Positions 4,496 through 5,949 of a DNA stretch of 5,949 bases are shown piece by piece. The first letter of the stretch is position 1; the number at the start of each line of letters is the position of its first letter. Source of the stretch: Betaproteobacteria bacterium RBG_16_58_11 (GTDB lineage Bacteria; Pseudomonadota; Gammaproteobacteria; Burkholderiales; Thiobacteraceae); the NCBI GenBank assembly GCA_001770235.1, contig MEQN01000038.1, forward strand, positions 1 through 5,949, in the 5' to 3' direction. The notes below the pieces were generated by a model. It had not been told where the DNA came from. It was given only the letters and a program-made list of their open reading frames with translations, and ran no database searches. A program made the position numbers and the translations under genes.

Positions 4496-4885
4496 CTAGG
4501 GCAGCAACACCAGCGTCCACACGATAGCAACATTGGCAAGCGCGACGAATACCGCCGCGCTGCCGATGTCCTTGGCGCGCTTGGCCAGCGGGTGAAGTTC
4601 GATCGATACCCGGTCCACCGTGGCTTCGATCGCCGAGTTGAGCAGCTCGACCATCAGCACCAACAGCACCGCGCCGATCATCAGGGCTTTACCCACACCC
4701 GTCACCGGCAGGAACAAGGCGAGCGGAATCAGGATCAGCGCCAGCAGCACTTCCTGGCGGAATGCATCCTCATTTTTAAACGCCGCGCTGAATCCCGCCA
4801 TCGAATAAAAGAACGCGTTCCACACGCGCTTGAGACCGGTCTTGCCCTTGAACGACGAGGCTTCGTGTGTTGTGGGATCCGTCAT
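4496..4885 (-). CDS. dgkA: Diacylglycerol kinase DgkA (integral membrane)
   Basis: DgkA phosphorylates diacylglycerol to phosphatidic acid in the inner membrane, recycling lipid released during synthesis of periplasmic glycans and lipopolysaccharide modification. The 129-residue protein is close to the usual 120-130. NEDAFRQE (38-45) sits before the first membrane segment (about 46-60). The second segment (about 66-84) runs into [14 protein letters not shown] (79-92), holding E80 and E87, the equivalents of catalytic E69 and E76 of the E. coli enzyme. AKDIGSAAV (104-112) includes D106, equivalent to D95, and opens the third segment. The start at 4885 is preferred over an in-frame ATG at 4900, because GGAAG lies 8 nt upstream and the ATG overlaps the gcvPB stop as ATGA. 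The gene is therefore probably translationally coupled to gcvPB. Confidence 0.95.
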   Translation of the reverse strand: MTDPTTHEASSFKGKTGLKRVWNAFFYSMAGFSAAFKNEDAFRQEVLLALILIPLALFLPVTGVGKALMIGAVLLVLMVELLNSAIEATVDRVSIELHPLAKRAKDIGSAAVFVALANVAIVWTLVLLP

Positions 4886-5949
4886 GCGGCGGGCTTCCAA
4901 GTCAGATCCAACTCGCGCGCCGCTTTCACATCATCCAAGCGTCGTACCGGTGTGGTGTAAGGCGCGCCTTTCACCAGGTCGGGGTTGGTGCGCGCTTCCT
5001 GCACAATTTCCGTCAACGCCACGATAAAGGCATCCAAGGTCTGTTTGGATTCGGTTTCGGTCGGCTCGATCAACAAGCACTCCGGCACCAACAGCGGGAA
5101 ATACGTCGTCGGCGCGTGGAAGCCTTTGTCCAATAGCCGCTTCGCCACATCCATGGCGGAGATGCCCGTCTCATCCTTCAAGCGCTTCATGCTCACGATA
5201 AATTCGTGGCTGGCGCGGCGCGTCGAATAAGCGATGTCGAATCCCGCTTTCTGCAATTCCGCCATCAAATAATTGGCATTGAGCGTGGCGTATTCCGCCA
5301 CCCGATGCATGCCCTCGCGCCCCAGCATGCGCGCGTAGATATACGCCCGCATCAACACGCCGGCATTGCCCATATTGGCGGACAGCCGCCCGATGGATTG
5401 CGGCCGGTCGCGTTCGATGAGCCAGCGATACACGCCACGCTCTTCATGCACGATCGGAATCGGCATGAAGGGCACCAAGCGCTCCGACACGCCGACCGGT
5501 CCGGCCCCCGGCCCACCGCCGCCATGCGGGGTGGAAAAGGTCTTGTGCAGATTCATGTGAATCACATCGAAGCCCATATCGCCCGGCTTCACCCGGCCGA
5601 GAATCGCATTCAAATTCGCGCCATCGTAATAGAGCAAGCCGCCCGCTTCGTGCACGATCTTTGCGATCTCGGCGATGTTGCGTTCGAACACGCCGAGCGT
5701 GGAAGGATTGGTCAGCATCAGCCCGGCGGTGTGCGGGCCGACGGCGGCGCGCAAGGCGTCGAGATCCACATCGCCCTCGCGATTGGTGGGGATCTCTTTC
5801 ACCGTGTAGCCGCACATCACCGCCGTCGCCGGATTGGTGCCGTGCGCCGCGTCCGGCACCAGGATTTCCCGACGCGCGGTGTCACCGCGCGCGAGATGAT
5901 AAGCGCGCATCATCGCCACCCCGGCAAACTCACCCTGCGCACCCGCCAT
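4882..5949 (-). CDS. gcvPB: Glycine dehydrogenase (decarboxylating) subunit 2, GcvPB (5' end outside window)
   Basis: GcvPB is the beta half of the two-subunit P-protein of the glycine cleavage system. The enzyme uses pyridoxal phosphate to decarboxylate glycine and passes the aminomethyl group to the lipoyl arm of GcvH. Numbered from the first visible residue, the segment shows [10 protein letters not shown] (1-10), HGTNPA (36-41), YYDGANLNA (107-115) and [16 protein letters not shown] (133-148). K136, encoded near 5542-5544, is the expected Schiff-base lysine. The C-terminal domain runs through [21 protein letters not shown] and ends normally. The visible 355 residues compare with about 480-500 for the family, so roughly the N-terminal quarter lies beyond the window, and the Met at the edge is internal. 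Its partner gcvPA should lie further upstream on this strand. The stop overlaps the dgkA start. Confidence 0.96.
   Translation of the reverse strand: MAGAQGEFAGVAMMRAYHLARGDTARREILVPDAAHGTNPATAVMCGYTVKEIPTNREGDVDLDALRAAVGPHTAGLMLTNPSTLGVFERNIAEIAKIVHEAGGLLYYDGANLNAILGRVKPGDMGFDVIHMNLHKTFSTPHGGGGPGAGPVGVSERLVPFMPIPIVHEERGVYRWLIERDRPQSIGRLSANMGNAGVLMRAYIYARMLGREGMHRVAEYATLNANYLMAELQKAGFDIAYSTRRASHEFIVSMKRLKDETGISAMDVAKRLLDKGFHAPTTYFPLLVPECLLIEPTETESKQTLDAFIVALTEIVQEARTNPDLVKGAPYTTPVRRLDDVKAARELDLTWKPAA

Overview
This window most likely comes from a betaproteobacterium, probably of the Nitrosomonadales/Gallionella type. That placement is inferred from protein style, moderately high GC, a two-subunit glycine decarboxylase and a prmC/grxD pairing; no taxonomic search was possible.

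Layout. The plus strand opens with the 3' part of prmC (release factor glutamine methyltransferase), ending at 827. An AT-rich intergenic region follows (828-1146). It holds a strong sigma-54-type promoter match at 1032-1048, a candidate upstream activator dyad at 929-945, a weak IHF-like site and a 5'-leader hairpin. Next comes a compact four-gene cassette at 1147-4009: a twin-arginine-signal, Cys-rich secreted protein with a CTPGFW motif; a PqqD-like peptide-binding protein; an HprK-related P-loop kinase; and an NTP_transf_5-type nucleotidyltransferase. After it lies a monothiol glutaredoxin gene, grxD (4094-4414), with its own sigma-70-like promoter. A hairpin-rich convergent spacer (4415-4495) separates this from two minus-strand genes: dgkA (diacylglycerol kinase) and, upstream of it with an ATGA overlap, gcvPB (glycine dehydrogenase subunit 2, 5' end outside the window).

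The most interesting part is the cassette. The PqqD-like, HprK-related and nucleotidyltransferase genes match what genome annotation calls the HPr-rel-A system. That system is named from recurring gene neighbourhood and, as far as I know, has no established biochemical function. Here the three genes follow, 3 bp downstream, a gene for a Tat-type preprotein that is a natural candidate substrate. The working hypothesis is as follows. The PqqD-like protein recognises the preprotein, perhaps through its unusually long segment before the twin arginines. The kinase phosphorylates it in the cytoplasm, the nucleotidyltransferase adds a further group, and the folded, modified protein is exported by Tat. 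The operon appears to be switched on by sigma-54 and an enhancer-binding activator.

prmC and grxD are commonly neighbours in betaproteobacteria, so the cassette looks like an accessory insertion between two housekeeping genes. No RNA genes, CRISPR arrays, transposases or attachment sites were seen.
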